Source: Blattamonas nauphoetae | Lineage: Eukaryota; Preaxostyla; Oxymonadida | DNA length: 55,976 nucleotides | Assembly (NCBI GenBank): GCA_033064195.1 | Contig: JARBJD010000420.1 | Location: 1-55,976 of the forward strand | Reading direction: 5' to 3' | Shown here: piece by piece, positions 19,230 to 31,246 of the stretch | How positions within the stretch are numbered: position 1 is the first letter of the stretch | Layout: every line of letters starts with the position of its first letter | The notes under the pieces: model-generated | What the model was told of the DNA's origin: nothing | The model's input: only the letters and a program-made list of their open reading frames with translations | Database searches by the model: none | Translations under genes and position numbers: made by a program

Positions 19230-21390
19230 TTATTCATCCATCGCGACAGCAATCCTTCCTCCAACCATCTGTGGCGAGGACACAACTGAAACTGACTCAA
19301 TCTCAACTGCATCGATCTCCTTGAAGATGGAGACAGCGAATCGGAAGGGAACTGGGATGTTCGTGAAGAAGACTGGCGCTGTCTCTCCATCTTGTGACAG
19401 TTTCAATGTTCGCTTTCCTTCTCGTCCATCTGCCTCCAACACCACTCGCTATCCCTTTTCTCCTCCAAAACATGCTGAGGATAGGTACGTCGTTGTGTCG
19501 TTCTGTCTGGAATATCGACATATTGGATACAATTCCCATCCTGCTCCTCCCTTCTGACTGAAAAAGTCTTTTGTGAGAACCTCGTTGCTCAGACAGGACG
19601 AGATGATCCCAACTGCGAAATCATTGTTCGGTCCTTCTCTGATTGTGAGTGACAGACGAGCCACAACTGCCCCAAACGAGAACGAGACAAGTGATGCATC
19701 AAAAAGTTGTGATTTTGTGAAGACATTTCCAGACACTGTCCATTGTCTTCTGTCGAACAGTTCGATCGCTGCTGCTCCAATTTGAGATCGGATGACAGTT
19801 TCTAGCCTTGCTGCAGACGAGGCGAGAGGTCCATTTGGACGAACTCCACTCGAACGAGGTGCTGGCTGAAGAGGAGGTTGGGTCTGGTTCGATCTCGATT
19901 CGGCCAACTCTCGTTCCAAACGAACATTCTTCTCCTTCTCATTCTTCAACTCCGTTTCCAATCGCTTGTTCGTCTCTTTTTCTTGTTGGAAGAGATGTTC
20001 TTGAGTCCTCTTGTATTCACTCAATTCATTGCATGTTGTTTCGAGATGTTTGCGGGCGTTCATTTCCACTTCCAGTTCGTTCTTCCATTTTTCCTGTTCT
20101 GAAATTAGTTTCTGTTCAGCTTTCTTCGCTTTGTCCATGTTGTCTTTGTCATCAGCGTCTTTCAGTCTCCAGAGTGCTGAGGGAGTGTTCACAAGGCAAC
20201 GAAACACTCCAAACGAACATAATTGACAACTCGTCACTCGAGTCTCGGGATTCTGAACAGAAAACAAGAAAAACACACATGATGAAGAAAATGAAGAAAG
20301 AAGAGAGGAAACAAACAGGATCCAACATTCGCATCAGAAGCGCTCGTTCCTCTCCTCCACAATCTGACCCAATTGAAGAAACACGGAACGACCCAATCTC
20401 ACGAAACAACCGAGCCGCATTCTGACTCTTGAAAGGCGGTTCTCCAAACAGAAGCCAGTGAAGAACAATCCCCAACGCCCACACATCCGATGAGCACGTC
20501 GCCCTTCCTGTTTCCGATTCCATCCGTTCTGGCGACACATACAGTTGAGACATTACCGAACGCGTGCTGCTCACATCTTCCGATTCCGCCGCTCCCAAAT
20601 CACCTGAATCAACAAAATAAGAGCAAAACGAACACAAAAAAGAATGGATGATAAATTGATGGACCGATTGAAAAATGAAGAGAGGGAAATCAGGAGCTGA
20701 AACAGCGATAAAGGAATCTCCAAAATGACATATGAAGAACAAGTGAAAGGAGAGATAGACAAACAGAGTTTGAAGCGTCCACCATCGAAAAGAAGAATGT
20801 TCTCCATCTTCACATCTCCATGTGCTGTCGATCCACTTGAGTCGTTGTGAATCAAGTTCAGCGCGGACGAAACATCCACCATCACTCGATAAACAACCTC
20901 AAATCACAAGAAACAGAAACACAACAATAATCAATCCCAGAACAACATCCAACCCAAATAACAACAAAATCAACAACAATCAACAAGAAAACAACATTTC
21001 AAAAACAAACTTCGCGAGCCACAAGAACTCCACGCAATCTGTGGTCTTTCACAATATCTGCAAGCGACTGTTCCCCAAGTTCCATCACAATCACTTTCAT
21101 GTTCCCCATCGATGCCAATTCTTTCAGTCCAACAATTCCGGGATGCGCGAACTTTCGAAGTCGATTAACTTCACGGTCGATTCGTTCTTTGTCTTTTGCT
21201 GCCATGCACGGAATCATCTTTCCCGCATAATGCTTCTGAGTTGAATTCTCAATCATTTCAACAGCACTTCCGAAGCCACCAGAGCTGATTGTTTTCACGA
21301 ACGAATCTAAAAGAACACAAAATCAATATTCCACTTTGGGTTGTGAAAATGGAGCATACATCCATCTGGAACCTCGAATACATCCGCCAT
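19230..21390 (-). CDS. Protein kinase with coiled coil and SPRY-like tail (kinase 1)
   Basis: Five predicted exons: 21360..21390, 21011..21306, 20765..20897, 20317..20603 and 19230..20252. The spliced protein starts MADVFEVPDGY. Its kinase domain has a GGFG loop, an AGKMI lysine, HGDVKMEN as catalytic loop (His-Gly-Asp in place of HRD), DLG in place of DFG, SPER for APE, and LDPNPETRV closing the C-lobe. A coiled coil of about 100 residues follows. The approximately 190-residue tail has SPRY-like features (GWELYP, the LEADGREGKRTLKLSQDG turn and FFTNIPVPFRFAV). One in-frame TAG at 19449..19451 stands where kinase 2 has CAG (Gln), so this copy may lose the last 73 residues. Confidence 0.82.
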
Positions 21391-21724
21391 TTCGACAGTC
21401 CTGTTGTATAGCGAACGGTTGAAACAAGGATTCCCCCATCAACAAAAAGACTCCCGTTTGTGTGAAAACAAGTGAGTACTCACGATCCAAACAGTAACAG
21501 AAGTGCTCAAGCACTCACTCCCCACAAATTAACCACTCTGATCAGAGAAGAAGCCCTTCTTTCAACTCTGTGAGCACGCAATTCATCATCACCGCTTTCT
21601 GAACAATCTGGCGATATTAATGAGGATAACAGACCTTCGCCCTGGATCTACATCGATGGTCTTACCATTTCCATTCACACATGAAGATCCACTTCCGATT
21701 TGTTGATGATGGCCGCCCGAATCA
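21391..21724. other. Gap between kinase 1 start and pogo element
   Basis: No gene is recognised. It includes the presumed kinase 1 promoter and ends at the TCA flanking the pogo element. Confidence 0.35.
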
Positions 21725-21868
21725 CAGTCCTCTGAAAAACCCGATCGTGCTGAAAAAGCCGGAACAAATCGAATAATATATCTTCATACTGATCACTTCA
21801 CCTTTGAACTACTGTGGGGTCAAAGACTCCGTTGAGAAAAGATACCGAATATCGTTTCGTGGACCAAA

Positions 21869-23581
21869 ATGTTCAGTGCAACTATGGGAAAGTTTCAAAT
21901 GGACGAGCAAGGGCCTCCCTCTGCCTCATTAACCCAAGCACAGGTGGAGGCAGTTTGTTTGAAACGACGAAAAGGTCGCCCACACAAAATGATTACACTC
22001 GACGACGGCTCAAAGGTTAGATTGGCAGACGTCGAAGTGTCGTTGCCAGACTCGGCATCTCCGTCACAAATCAACCGTGCAAGGCGGCAAGTTCTAAAAG
22101 GCAATAAAGTTGGGAGAAATGGCTGTCCACCATACCTTCTTGACGAAGAGTCCGCCAATATGCAGACGGAAGTATTAAAATCTGTCGAAAATGGCTACTA
22201 TCCCACATACCTCGATCTGTGCAACATAGTTTGTTTCTGAACAGGTGATATTCAATTTTTTTAGGCCTTCAAAATCGCATCTCAACGTGACGCACCCCTC
22301 CGCCGCGGGATTGGACCTCCGTCGATTTCATGGGCTGAGCGCTGGGTCAAGAAGTGCGACATCCTTCAAGCTCAGAAGCCGGAAGTTATGGAACTAGTTC
22401 GCGTGAAAGCAAAGACAAAGATTCATGTCTGCCCGTTCTATGAAGAGCTTGAGCAACTGAAGAAAACAAACCTGTACCACCCATCACTGATCCTGAATGC
22501 TGACGAAACAAGCTTGCTGACAACCGAGAATATTGGAGCATACAGAATTGGACCTAAAATATAAAAGAAAACTTTCGCAACACCAGTCGCCAAGATATTC
22601 TCGTGCACATTGTTTCTCGTGACAGCGGCCGATGGTGAGAAATTCAGTACCCACTTCCTTCTGCCGGACAGGCACTACTGTGAGGCGCTCCAAGGCCATA
22701 ATTCGGAGGGATTCGCACTGCATATCACAGACAGAGGCTGGATGACCAAGGAATGTCTGAGAGAGATAATTGAAGAGCATCTGATCGATGAGATCGATGC
22801 CAGACGAAGAAGCAAAAACCTTCCCACGACTACGAGAGGTCTCCTTATCCTAGACGGTCACTCCAGCCGTCTTCAGCCCGATCTGTGGAAACGGATGGCC
22901 GATCGTCAACTAGATGTTATTTGTCTACCTGCGAACACCAGCTCCTTCACACAGCCGAATGATCTCTATGTCAATGCCAATCTCAAATACAAACTCAAAT
23001 CAATGCCCCCTATTCCCACCAAAAGTGTCCGTGAAGCGCAGATGTTAAGATGGATTACAAGACTGGAAGACTGTGTGACTAGCACTCTCCTCAAAGGAAC
23101 AATCCAGAAATGCTTCGCAGATACTGGGATATACCCGCTAAACGGGGACATTGTCACAAAAGACCTAAAAATTGGACGACCAGAAGACGAAGTCACTCGT
23201 GGGTTCTCTTTGAGCAGCAAAATGTTGGGAAGTTTGGAAGTGCAGACATCATGGAATGCTTATCTTCAGAGAAGGGGATCCAGACCATCGGGAGAAGAAG
23301 AAGCGGATCTGGAGGGCGAACAACTCGACAATGTGTTTCCTCACACACAATTGCTATCTGCGGCAGAATTCGAAACCTTTATATCAGAAATGTTGGAGGG
23401 AACTCATTCCGGCGAGTTTGGAGATCCAATTAGGAAGATCAAGCGTCGGTCCTCATCAAGAAAAGAAGACGATGATAATCCGGAAAGGGAAGCAGAAGAA
23501 CACAACGGGACGGAGAAGAAGAAACGAACGTCAAAACGAGCCGTGAAGGCCAATGTTGACACGGAATATGTCTATGGATAG
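21869..23581 (+). CDS. Pogo-type DDE transposase
   Basis: Exons 21869..22228 and 22265..23581 are joined across a 36-nt intron (GTTTGT..TTTTTTTAG) in phase 0, giving about 558 codons. The DDE_1 core shows ILNADETSLL (first Asp, about 22498), LLILDGHSSR (second Asp, about 22853) and LPANTSSFTQPND (third Asp, about 22970). An N-terminal helix-turn-helix-like region contains LKGNKVGRNGCPP. The tail is highly charged (KRRSSSRKEDDD, KKKRTSKR), which suits nuclear targeting. A single in-frame TAA at 22562..22564 lies between the first and second Asp; the copy is otherwise open. It ends with TAG immediately followed by TGA. Confidence 0.83.
22229..22264 (+). other. Predicted 36-nt intron in pogo transposase
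   Basis: GTTTGT donor, seven T then AG. It removes an in-frame stop and joins two conserved blocks. Confidence 0.65.
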
Positions 23582-23852
23582 TGACTTTTTGGAACAGGAA
23601 AACAAAATCTCACTTCACTCAGTAATGTAATGTGATTAGCACCTTTTGAGGAAATCATCCAGTTTGAAATCAGAATAAACATCAAATGCAAATTTTTGAG
23701 CAGCTACAATTGAACGTATGAATTAATACGGGTTTTGAGACCCATCCGGGTTTTTCAGAGCACTGTCATAGTTGGAATCACCTGCGTGTCTCTGACGATT
23801 ATGATCACATTTGTTCTGCCCAAACGAGTGTGTAATGATTCACATTCATTGC

Positions 23853-24176
23853 CAGGGACCTGATCAGGTCTGTAGTTTACTGTATGAGGTGTGATCATGG
23901 ATCACACCTCACAGAAGTGGGGGTTTGATCCGTTTCCTAATTAGGAGTATCGATTTTCCTCTTTTACCAATTACTCACTTCATTTTCTTCATCGTACCGG
24001 TTCAATTCAAGCAATAAACAATCAATTATGACCAGATAGCCTCTCAAATGGTCGATTAGACTCATTTCACAGTTTTTTTCGAAAGTAAACTCTCTTTTAA
24101 TGAAACAGTTTGTTCAGAACAAAAATTAGGTCTGATCAATGAAGGTCTGATCGATCAGATCCTTCTCAGGTCCCTG
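23853..24176. mobile_element. hAT-type MITE
   Basis: This is a 324-bp element with CAGGGACCTGA inverted ends and the perfect 8-bp target duplication TTCATTGC (23845..23852 and 24177..24184). CAGGG ends plus an 8-bp duplication are typical of hAT. An internal palindrome, AGGTGTGATCATGGATCACACCT, lies at about 23887. There is no coding capacity. Confidence 0.82.
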
Positions 24177-27100
24177 TTCATTGCCCTCTCCACATCACTT
24201 TTCTTCGCCCAGTGTATTGGGAGGGAAATGATCCCCAACTTCACGTCACTGCCCCGATGCAGTCGAAACAGAATAGGAGCAGTCGAGCACCGAAACGGTA
24301 TCCACTCGCTTGTCATCGAACAACGGAGCATCGTACAACACAACATTTTCTCCGAGAGGAACGGGGATCAATCCAGACTCTCCGAGATTGTGACTGGAAG
24401 CGACCCGACAACCAACAGACAAGACCAGTCGAAAGGAGCGACGGAAGGACAAAAAAAGTGACAAAAGAATGGTTGTTATCCTTACTGACGCATTTCTTTC
24501 GTTGAATCGTCGAGCCCACTCCCACTGAACTTGTCGTCGTACGCTCTGGTGTCACGGAACAGCCATGAACTCATATTTTGTGACTACCTTCGAAACGGAA
24601 AGGCCGAAACAGTTGACGTGAAAGTTCGAAACTCTGCGCGGATGATTGCTGCCTTCATCGCACCATCGGAACTGTTGAGTGGGACAACACCATCTCCGCC
24701 TTGTTTGGTGGATTTGGTTGACGGAAGTGGACTGCATCTGACGATATTGGTGGACTGAGGACATGGCCGCCACAAGTGTCAAGATATCGAATCGGAAGGA
24801 TTATGGATGGAATCACGCAGGAACCCACACTGACGGCAACAGGAACGGATGCACATGGCGTTAATCGCTGATACAATCAGCCGTGGTTCACTGGCTCGTG
24901 ACTTGGTCTCGTGCCGAATCTCAGCTGTTATCGGAACCATCAAACGGGAATGGAGATTGACCTCGCCCTGTGAGCGCCCGATTTCTTCCATCCATCCACA
25001 CATTCGGCATTGCTCTCTCCTCCCTTCACGAGACGAGTCAAACTGAATTGGAGTCCGCTCCCGTTCACAACTCAACGAACATTATTATGTCTTTCATCAA
25101 CACTCAACTACACTCGGGATCGTCGCACAAAGCAGTTCCCATCGGCACGCTCGTTTCATGCCTCTGATTCCTCGCTCATTCGCTTCGAAAACACATTCAG
25201 GTGGAAGGGGATCAGTTCCAACTCAAAAAGTCCTCGCATTGTTTCATTTGGCGTGTTTCTCCAACAGACACGTTCGTTGTGCTGAGTGAGCCCGAAAAGA
25301 CGCGATTCTTCGCTTATCCGGCGGATCGGATGAAGGCGAACGGGGAAGCAGGCATCGGCGGTCATGTTGCAGCTTCGGAAGTTGCCCAATTTGAGCAGAA
25401 CGGAGAGAATACATCGTTTTTTATGATGATCTCTCCAAATTCTGTCGTCCTCTTTGCGGAAGGGAGCAAAGGGGATGAGAAGTCGGGTCGGACGTGCCGA
25501 GTGACCAACTTCCGAAATGTCATTGATTTGGAGAATATCGGGCGAATCCAATCGATTACTACCCATCACGCCGTGTTTCACTGCCCATTCCGATTCAGTG
25601 CTCCATTTCAATGTGACCGAGACTAGCCGTTCGTTGGCTTCTGATTGGTGGCAACACAAACTCCACTGTCACATGATGCTGTGAGCACGCATCCACCATC
25701 GTCAGCTTTCCGACAATCACTGGTACACAATCTGGTTGTGCTTGGACTGCGTCCGCCCATTCGAAGACAAGAAACTATGGGTGCACTCCAGATCACGAAA
25801 ATTTCGACATTTCCGCTTGAGTCTTCGCTTATTGCGTTGGCGATGACACGTATCGGTGAGATTGCTTCTCCGTTTGACGTTTCAACCCCAAATTGTGTGA
25901 TGATTGCCTTCATCACGAAATGTCATCCCGAAACAGTGGAACTGGTGACCACTCAAAATACATTCACCCTCCTCTCCCACCCACGCTCCTTCCCTCCGCC
26001 ATCCACCACATCACTCCATCCGAACACCTCTCGAATGTCTGTCCCGCCTCTCCAAACATCATCTCGCTCCGATTCTGGCATTCCACGCACAGCACCTTCC
26101 CTCTCCTCCTCGCAGGCTCTTCTGATGGGATCCTCTCTTCACTTCCCATCACCGCCGATCTGTTCGCCTGTCTGGACTGGCATGTCTTGGCCACTCCCGC
26201 TACTCCCTCTCTCGCTCGTCGACTGGGGGCGCATCGTGTCGTGTTTGGATGGTGGACGGAACTTGGGCGAAACACACCCAACCCACTCTCCGTGTTTCTG
26301 ATGCACTGTGGAATCACGTTTCTCTGCTTCGACCATCACTCGCTCGCCATTCACCCACAAACCTTGCTTCTGACCGATCTTGTGCCGTCTTCGCTGAAGT
26401 CGAGAATGGCACAACACGCGTGGACGTCGCCCACCCCACCTCCGACTGCAACAACGTGCACATGCGTATCTGCTCAACATCGCTTGCGGATCGGTCTCTT
26501 CTAAGCGGATGGGCGTTGGATGATCGGTTCGCCTTCGCTCTGCGTGCATCGTCACATGTGTGTGTGGTGACGACACTCTCGCCGCTGGCTCGTTTTTATG
26601 GATGTTAGACTGGAAATGGAATCATTGCGGGATCGAAGAGTGGGGAGTGGGACGTCGGCGCGTGTGTTTTCGATGTTGACGACGATGGAGCGTGCATCGT
26701 GGATGTGTTTGACTGTTGCGTTTGAATACGATGCGTTCTTCGCTTGAGCGATCCTGGCGCTTCCACCGAGATTGATTGCTGTTGCTGTGGACGCTGGATA
26801 CGAAGAAGAAGAAGAAGACGGGGATTGGTTTGGAGTGGGGAGGGTGGGAGTGTTTGTGTGCTGGTACGCAGTGGGATTTTTATCGGCTGATGGGGACAAG
26901 GCGGATCTTCGAACAGTGGCACTTCCATCGATCTGTCGGAGTGGATTGTTCAAGCAGAAGCGGAACTTTGAGTTGCCAACGCTGCCTCCGACTTGTTCAC
27001 GATCATGTGGACAGATGGTTGTTCATGACATCATCTGCAGCCGAACGAGTGTGATTGCGAATGGAGTGAACGATGTGGCGTTGGTGGACGATGGGTTGTT

Positions 27101-28156
27101 GTTGATTGGAGATGGAAATGAGATTGGTGAGGTTGATTTGGAGAGAAGGCGTGCTGTGGGATACACGCTTCTGCAGACAGACTTGGCGATTCAGAGCGTG
27201 GGAGTGATGCGGTGGAGAGATTGGAGGTGGTGGAGGAAGGCGGCTCGGGGAAGTCGGAAGGAGAAAGGGGTGGTGATGGGAGCGGAGAATGGAAAAGTTG
27301 AGATTGGGAAACAAGACGATGCTGACATCGAAGACTCGAACTCGGAAAGCTGGTCGGAATGGAAGGAACCAACGAAAGACGAGATTGAAAGTGAGATGTC
27401 GGAGGACACGTCGTTGCGGGATGATTGGCGTCCGATTGTTGTGGGAGAGATGGCGGGACTGTTTGGGCAGCTTCTTCAGAAGGAGCGGTTTGCTGTGATT
27501 GCTGTCCGGAACTCTGGAATGAGCGAACGTGGAAGTGTATCTGCACAGAAAAGTCGAAAATTGTGGCGACGCTGCGCCGACTCGCGCTGGTGGAGAGGGA
27601 GAGAGGGAGAGGGGAGGAAGGTCGAGGAGAGAGGGAGATGGATGGAGTGAGGCTGAGAGGAGATGCTGTGGCATCGAACGAACTGCACCGCGCGATTTGT
27701 CGAGAAGAAACGTTGATGAACACAGAAACGGGAGTTTTGGGGGAAGAGCAACGAGGCTCGGATGATCTGGAAGGGATGGAAGCAGATGGGTCGTCGCCTG
27801 ATCCACCCCTCCCTCCTCCCCAGCCATCCACGCCCAACCTGTTCAACTCGGCGTCTCCCTCTGTGCATGTTCCGTCGTCTCCGTTCTCTGGAATCACACT
27901 GCGCTCGCAGTTGACTTCGGAAGGACCTGAGTTCTCAGATGCGACGACACAGAGTTGGTTTGAGTGGCCGTTCTCTGCTTCGATCTCTTTGGCAGCGCAT
28001 GCATTGAGCCAGCGTGTTGCAGACGCGAACGAGACAGCTGAAATGGAGTGGATGGGGGAGTCTCATGGACATGGGATGATATGGAATGGGAGGGTGGGAA
28101 TCGGGAGGGGGAACGGGGATGGAGTGGGGACAGGGCAGATGCTTGGGCAGGGTTAG
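24177..28156 (+). CDS. Unrecognised multi-exon host gene region, beta-propeller-like
   Basis: Plus-strand protein-like blocks follow one another in changing frames: 24228..24461, 24531..24758, 25201..25626, 25645..25990, 26000..26300, 26300..26608, 26772..27500 and 27640..28156. The blocks are rich in beta-strand patterns with short polar turns, for example FPLLLAGSSDGILSSLP and VNDVALVDDGLLLIGDGNEI, as in WD-like propellers. Some junctions look like short introns (acceptor CAG at 25198..25200). Others may be frameshifts, so intact and decayed cannot be told apart here. I cannot name the family. The 3' third is strongly purine-rich on the plus strand and is duplicated at 42073..43090. Confidence 0.4.
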
Positions 28157-28215
28157 GGTGAGGTTGTGGAGAATGTGAATTGGATGATTGTCGAGAGTGG
28201 GAGGAGTGAGGGAAT
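27219..28215 (+). repeat. Segmental duplication, copy 1
   Basis: Closely similar to 42073..43090, with single-base differences and a few indels that change frame. A further 140 bp (28495..28634) matches 43180..43320. Confidence 0.8.
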
Positions 28216-28641
28216 GGAAGACGAGTGGGATTGTCAGAGATTTGAAGAGAGGAGAGGAGAGAGAGAATGGAAGGTGATGACGGGATGTTGCGTGGAGTGG
28301 AACGGTATGAGCAAGATCTTCTGAGTCAGCCCTCGCCAACACATTTTGAAGGAATGCCATTCTTCGCCCAACCGACACCGACACCGACGCTTTGGGTCGG
28401 GCGGAGGGAGAGGGTGAGGGCGAGAGGATTGATGTGGACGAGGGAGAGGATGGATGGAAGGGATTGGTGAACTCAGGGAATTGGAATGGAAATGAGTGTG
28501 GTTGAGGTGAGGAGAAAAGGAGTTCGGGGATGGGTGAGAGTGGGGAGAGATGTGGGATGGGGCAGATGGGGATTTGGATCGTGCTTATGAGGACTTGTGC
28601 TTGCCGCAGACGAAGGCTGTTGGAAGGAAGAAATGGACTGG

Positions 28642-29356
28642 ACCAGGGATTCGAATTTGTCCCGATTCGATTCAATCATTTATGACGCCTTCAATTCACA
28701 AGTTTACTTGAAAAATGAATGTTTTTATTAAATGTGAATGAAATGAAGACAAATCATTAAAATACAGAGAGAAAAAAGACAGTTTCTGTGAAACCTGTCT
28801 GAACCTGATAAATATGTATCAATTGAAAGGATATTGTAAAAAGATCTTAATAATGGTGTCGAAAAGCCGGATTAAAGCAGGTTGATTCGGAGTTTTGTCC
28901 TTAGATCCTTTCTCCTGCTGATCTGTTTCGGATCGGCTGTCTGGTTTTCTTCAGACACTTTTGACACTCTATTTCACAAGAAACAGTGAAAAAGAGAGAT
29001 ATAACTTTCACTAAAAGTATTGATTCTCTCATATCATCCTTAATTCTACTTCACACCGAACCAAAAAAATTGGATTATTTTGGAAGACAATATTGATTTA
29101 GTTAGTACATTTCACATTACATTTCATATTGATGGATTGATTTCGAAACCAACATGTTGTGAAAACTCGTGATAAAATGATCATTGAGTGAAATGGACAT
29201 TGGATTGAAGATAAGTGATAGAGAGAAAGTAATGATGAGTACTTCACAACGAGGGAACATTTCTTTGACTATGCTCCCCCGAGGCCCCGAATCACCAACC
29301 CCGACTCCCCGACTCGCGATTTGAGTCGGGGCAAATTCGAATCCCTGGACTGGACA
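28642..29356. mobile_element. Small inverted-repeat element
   Basis: Ends share an inverted block, CCAGGGATTCGAATTTG followed by CCCGA (28649 onward; inverted, to about 29350). The interior (28680..29270) is AT-rich without a gene. The right end contains a 9-bp-stem, 7-nt-loop hairpin, CCCCGACTC/GAGTCGGGG (about 29304..29328). It separates purine-rich host blocks on both sides. No target duplication could be fixed. Confidence 0.5.
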
Positions 29357-29653
29357 GTTGGAGGGTTTGATGGGACGTGGGATGGGGTGTGAGGATGAGG
29401 AGAGGACAAGGTGGTACGAGGTTGTTGGGAGTTGGGGAGAGAGTGGGAGACTCGAAGGGAGGAATGGAGTGGTTGGTGTCCGAGTGGGAAGTGTGCGAGT
29501 GGTGTGGCTCGACAAAGAAAGAAGACTTGTTGGGAAGGCGTGGGGACTGGAGAGGAAGAGGATGTTGATGGAGGTAAAGTTGGAGGATGGTGGTCGGATT
29601 GTTTGAAGTTGGGGTTGGAAGGTCGGTCAGGACTTGGACACTGGATTTGGTGT
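29357..29653 (+). CDS. Host gene block between two insertions
   Basis: A plus-strand open block (29358..29606) reads SVRVVWLDKERRLVGKAWGL and similar, in the same purine-rich style as 26.6..28.2 kb. It is probably part of the same interrupted host gene. It is too short to assign. Confidence 0.3.
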
Positions 29654-29709
29654 CTTTAAACAAACCGAGGTTCCTTCCAGCGAGATGTGGTCTGTAATGG
29701 GCTTCGGTC
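29654..29709 (+). repeat. DIRS left inverted terminal repeat
   Basis: Inverted match to 34325..34380 through TTCCTTCCAGCGAGATGTGG and the following 19 bases. The outermost bases CTTTAAAC are mirrored in the internal complementary region. Confidence 0.85.
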
Positions 29710-29963
29710 CAAATTGTGAACCGTATGGAAGAGAAACACTTCAATGAGAAACATTAAACTCCCATTTTTTCCAATCACAGGGAAATCCTCAGTGATGGAG
29801 ACTGTCGGTTACGACGAAAGGAAGGAAACAAAAAATTAGTGCTTGTAACAGAAAATCCCCAACGGAGAGCAAAAAACTGTTACAAGTCTTGTAAAAGAGT
29901 GTCCCAAAGGGGGCACGAAGAACTGGTCATCTGCTTCCTCGCGGCTTGTGGAAGCAGGTAAAC

Positions 29964-30036
29964 GAAGGAACCTCGGTTTGTTTAAAGCACCGCCCCTCCG
30001 GTAGGTGCATCCCAAACCTCGGTTCCTTCCAGCGAG
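29964..30036. repeat. DIRS internal complementary region
   Basis: The left half is the complement of the left end (CCTCGGTTTGTTTAAAG). The right half continues as the complement of the right end (CACCGCCCCTCCGGTAGG and on). The join shares AAG, as expected for a circle-junction template in DIRS replication. Confidence 0.85.
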
Positions 30037-30131
30037 CCTTGAAAGAATCAAAAGAGAAAGAAAGAGAAGTGTATGAGGAATATTAATAGAGCATCCCTGA
30101 GATGCTGGGTGATCCACTTCGACATGTGCCA

Positions 30132-31157
30132 CTAGTCCGCTGGTAGACCGTGATTCCCCGTCAGGGGCTGCCACCAAGCCGCGGCGAGGGTCGAGCCAGC
30201 GCCTTCGTACAGTACGGGTCTAGCGTAGTATTCGTCAGCTGTTGTGGAGCCAGGGCTCCAGCCAACGTGCGCATTGAGCATTCGTAAGCTCACACGTCTC
30301 TCCAGACGCAGGTAGCTGATCGCCGCATACTTGATCGTGTAAGGGCCGTAATTCGATGCCAGGCCGAGTTCAGTGAGAACCATCTTGAGCTTGTCGGTGA
30401 CTCTCTGCTGGCTCAGTGCTTTGCCAGTCGCAAAGTCAATCCACACTTTGTCGAGTTCCGCATAGGGAAGGTCCGCGAGCCGTGGTGTAGCTGCCATGAC
30501 ATTCTGTCGGTGCTGACGAAGAGCAACGAATGGTGAGTACTCGGGAGGATCCTCGTCCCTGATGTATCGTTGGTGGTATGCTTGCTGGTTCTGCTTCTGC
30601 TTGATTGAGATGATCACGTGGTTGATGCCGCCGTCGGTCGTGGGCCTCGGCCATTCCACTCGCTTCCATTTCAATGCGAGGAGTTCTTCCCGACGACAAC
30701 ATGAGTATGCCAAGATCAACGCCATTGTCCTTGTCTGCTGTAGGTCTTCGTCTGAGGCTGCCGCGTCGTAGGAGTCTCTCGCCCAGGCTAGTAGCAGATT
30801 GATGTCCCACATGTCAGTATAGAAGGGTTGCGTGCTTCGAGGCTTCTTCCTTGCAATCAGTCGCTGCATTGAGCGGAGAGCTGTCTTCTCTTGAGCAAGA
30901 CATGGATGAAAGAGCTGCAAGCTTGCTTTGACGTTCGTGACGAGCTGAGGTGGAGAAGTAGGAGCGTCTCTGAAACGTGCCTCGAGGTAGAGTGCAAACT
31001 CCGAAAGGATCTTCTGGATGTTGGTATCCCGATTGATCAGGAAGGGTTCTGAGTAATCTTTCTCTCCACAGAAGGACTCGAAAGAGTCCAAGCTCGTTTC
31101 CATCTGCTCTGCGACTTGTATCGCCCCTCTTCCAACTGGATCAGGGCCTCCTCCCAA
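30132..31157 (-). CDS. DIRS tyrosine recombinase
   Basis: About 340 residues. The domain of Cre/lambda-integrase type is recognised by the RREELLALKW box in the middle and the C-terminal stretch NAHVGWSPGSTTADEYY, typical of DIRS recombinases. It would integrate the circular DNA product into a matching short target. The frame is open throughout. Confidence 0.85.
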   Translation of the reverse strand: MGGGPDPVGRGAIQVAEQMETSLDSFESFCGEKDYSEPFLINRDTNIQKILSEFALYLEARFRDAPTSPPQLVTNVKASLQLFHPCLAQEKTALRSMQRLIARKKPRSTQPFYTDMWDINLLLAWARDSYDAAASDEDLQQTRTMALILAYSCCRREELLALKWKRVEWPRPTTDGGINHVIISIKQKQNQQAYHQRYIRDEDPPEYSPFVALRQHRQNVMAATPRLADLPYAELDKVWIDFATGKALSQQRVTDKLKMVLTELGLASNYGPYTIKYAAISYLRLERRVSLRMLNAHVGWSPGSTTADEYYARPVLYEGAGSTLAAAWWQPLTGNHGLPAD

Positions 31158-31246
31158 TTGTCCGCCTTGCAGAGTCTCCTGAAGAACGGAGAGGGAGGAT
31201 CGCCGATCACTCGAGGAGAGTGGCTAATATCTGCCCGGAGGGAGTT

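Larger units (their letters stand above)
21725..23765 (+). mobile_element. Pogo-like DNA transposon
   Basis: This is a 2041-bp element with CAGTxCTCTGAAAAACCCG inverted ends. It is flanked by TCA on both sides (21722..21724, 23766..23768) rather than the TA usual for this superfamily. It carries one transposase gene with a short intron. Confidence 0.8.

Noticed and set aside
29302-29350. tRNA gene
   Set aside because: There is a strong hairpin and a B-box-like GATTCGAAT, but no acceptor stem or D-arm pairing could be assembled.
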